Virus record (IMG/VR): IMGVR_UViG_3300037247_000692
Location: 1-21,981 of that record
Reading direction: 5' to 3' (one strand)
Origin: a virus
Length of the DNA: 21,981 nucleotides
The translations under genes were made by a program, and so were the position numbers. The notes beneath the pieces are model-generated. The model ran no database searches and was not told the origin of the DNA. It worked only from the letters and a program-made list of their open reading frames with translations. Within the stretch, counting starts at the first letter, position 1. Every line of letters begins with the position of its first letter. This document shows positions 21,118 to 21,981 of the stretch, piece by piece.

Positions 21118-21981
21118 GATGGACCCTTCAAATTTGTACCAACATCAAGTTGTGGAGTATTGCCACTAGTTGTAGTTTTCATATTATCAATTGTCCCACC
21201 TGGGTCATTCATATTAACTTCAACTGTAGCCTTGCTTGATTGGGTTATTTCTCCTGATCCAACGACTTCAGCAGAAAGATCATCGCTACCAAATCCAAAA
21301 AATTTTGCAACTGCTTTACCAAGTTTCTTTATATCATCCCACCACAAAAAGATAGCAACACCGGCGGCTATAATAGCAGCAGCAATAGCAACTGGTACAG
21401 TAAATATAAAGCCAAAAATAACACCAAATGCTGCACCAATACCAGCAAGTACAGTCATCATAACTGCTATGCCGATAATTATAGGTGCCAAAACTGCTAC
21501 AAAAAGCAATCCAAATGAAATCCATTTCTTTGTAGTATCAGACAACGATGTGAACCAATCAATCAATCCTCTTATTGCACCAGCTATAAATAGAAACATT
21601 GGTGCTAGATTCCCACCAATTTCTATTCCTAAAGCTACTATATTGCCTTTAAGCAATTCAGTCGATTTAGCAAACGTTTTCATTTGCTTATCAAATGCAG
21701 GACTCAATTGATCCTTATTCATGGACTTGACTGTTTTGTTAATATTTTGAAGAGCATCACTTTCCAATGATGCTACGGCAGTAAAACCACGAATATTTGG
21801 AATTGCTTTGATTAGCAAATCCTCATTCTTTTCTCTCAATCTATTGATCTGTTCAAGAGTTTTAGTAAATGGTTGAGCACTAAGAGCAGCGGCACCAAAT
21901 GCAATGCCTTCTGCTGCAAGAATTTTTTTAGATTCTTCTGATGGTTTCAACAAACTAGTGATGGCACCTCTTAATGAAGTG
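21114..21981 (-). CDS. Tail tape measure protein, C-terminal part (partial)
   Basis: The frame is open to the right window edge, and 288 residues up to the TGA are visible. The segment LRGAITSLLKPSEESKKILAAEGI is typical of the conserved tape-measure core. Next come hydrophobic spans (MFLFIAGAIRGLI, GLLFVAVLAPIIIGIAVMMTVLAGI, AAAIIAAGVAIFLWW) and an Asp/Gly/Ser/Thr-rich tail. Tape measure proteins set tail length and are ejected to help DNA pass the inner membrane. An internal TTG at 21953 is not the true start. Confidence 0.88.
   Translation of the reverse strand, partial: TSLRGAITSLLKPSEESKKILAAEGIAFGAAALSAQPFTKTLEQINRLREKNEDLLIKAIPNIRGFTAVASLESDALQNINKTVKSMNKDQLSPAFDKQMKTFAKSTELLKGNIVALGIEIGGNLAPMFLFIAGAIRGLIDWFTSLSDTTKKWISFGLLFVAVLAPIIIGIAVMMTVLAGIGAAFGVIFGFIFTVPVAIAAAIIAAGVAIFLWWDDIKKLGKAVAKFFGFGSDDLSAEVVGSGEITQSSKATVEVNMNDPGGTIDNMKTTTSGNTPQLDVGTNLKGPS

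Noticed and set aside
21160-21711. 183-codon plus-strand frame over the tape measure gene
   Set aside because: It is a mirror of the hydrophobic and Ala-rich tape measure codons; no start signal is visible.

Overview
The window is part of the genome of a tailed double-stranded DNA phage (or prophage) with a contractile, Mu-type baseplate. The evidence is a complete minus-strand run of baseplate genes in Mu order (tape measure, DNA-circularization/gp43, gp44 hub, gp45 spike, gp46, gp47/J, gp48), followed by a tail fibre and a lysis cassette with an M15-type endolysin. A lipoprotein gene and an M15 endolysin without a signal peptide point to a Gram-negative host. A phage tRNA-His with A73 and no encoded G-1 matches the unusual tRNA-His of a clade of Alphaproteobacteria. 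That makes an alphaproteobacterial host the best guess, but it remains an inference.

Layout. From 1 to about 3620 (plus strand) there are small unrecognised genes, separated by unusually hairpin-rich noncoding stretches: 160-345, 1408-1636, 2225-2304, 2677-2764 and 3195-3620. Two of these stretches share a composite repeated module. The genes carry a recurring AAAGGGGTTAA-like ribosome-binding box. From 3621 to 11751 (plus strand) there is a tightly packed operon with ATGA, TAATG and TTGA overlaps. It encodes a zinc-ribbon protein, a conserved phage protein, a YfbR-like HD nucleotidase, a divergent ThyX-like protein, a nucleoside 2-deoxyribosyltransferase-like protein, a short-chain dehydrogenase, a small YG/K/D-motif protein, a TylF-type methyltransferase, a DEDDh exonuclease, tRNA-His, and a C-family DNA polymerase III alpha subunit with a degenerate PHP domain.

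From 11752 to 12021 the plus-strand replication/nucleotide module converges with the minus-strand structural module. This junction holds a 46-nt strictly alternating purine-pyrimidine, Z-DNA-prone tract, a 12-bp inverted repeat, tandem 10-mers that can compete for one partner arm, and a GC-rich hairpin. From 12022 to 21981 (minus strand) lie the lysis genes and the tail/baseplate genes. The tape measure gene runs off the right edge.

How the genes work together: the phage carries its own replicative polymerase and a separate proofreading exonuclease. Next to them is a cluster of nucleotide-acting enzymes that could reshape the dNTP pool or build a modified nucleotide. The most interesting candidate system is this cluster (4368-8306) feeding the polymerase. 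The second is the set of structured noncoding elements. A gp46-like baseplate protein fused to a polyglycine domain may place receptor binding directly in the baseplate.
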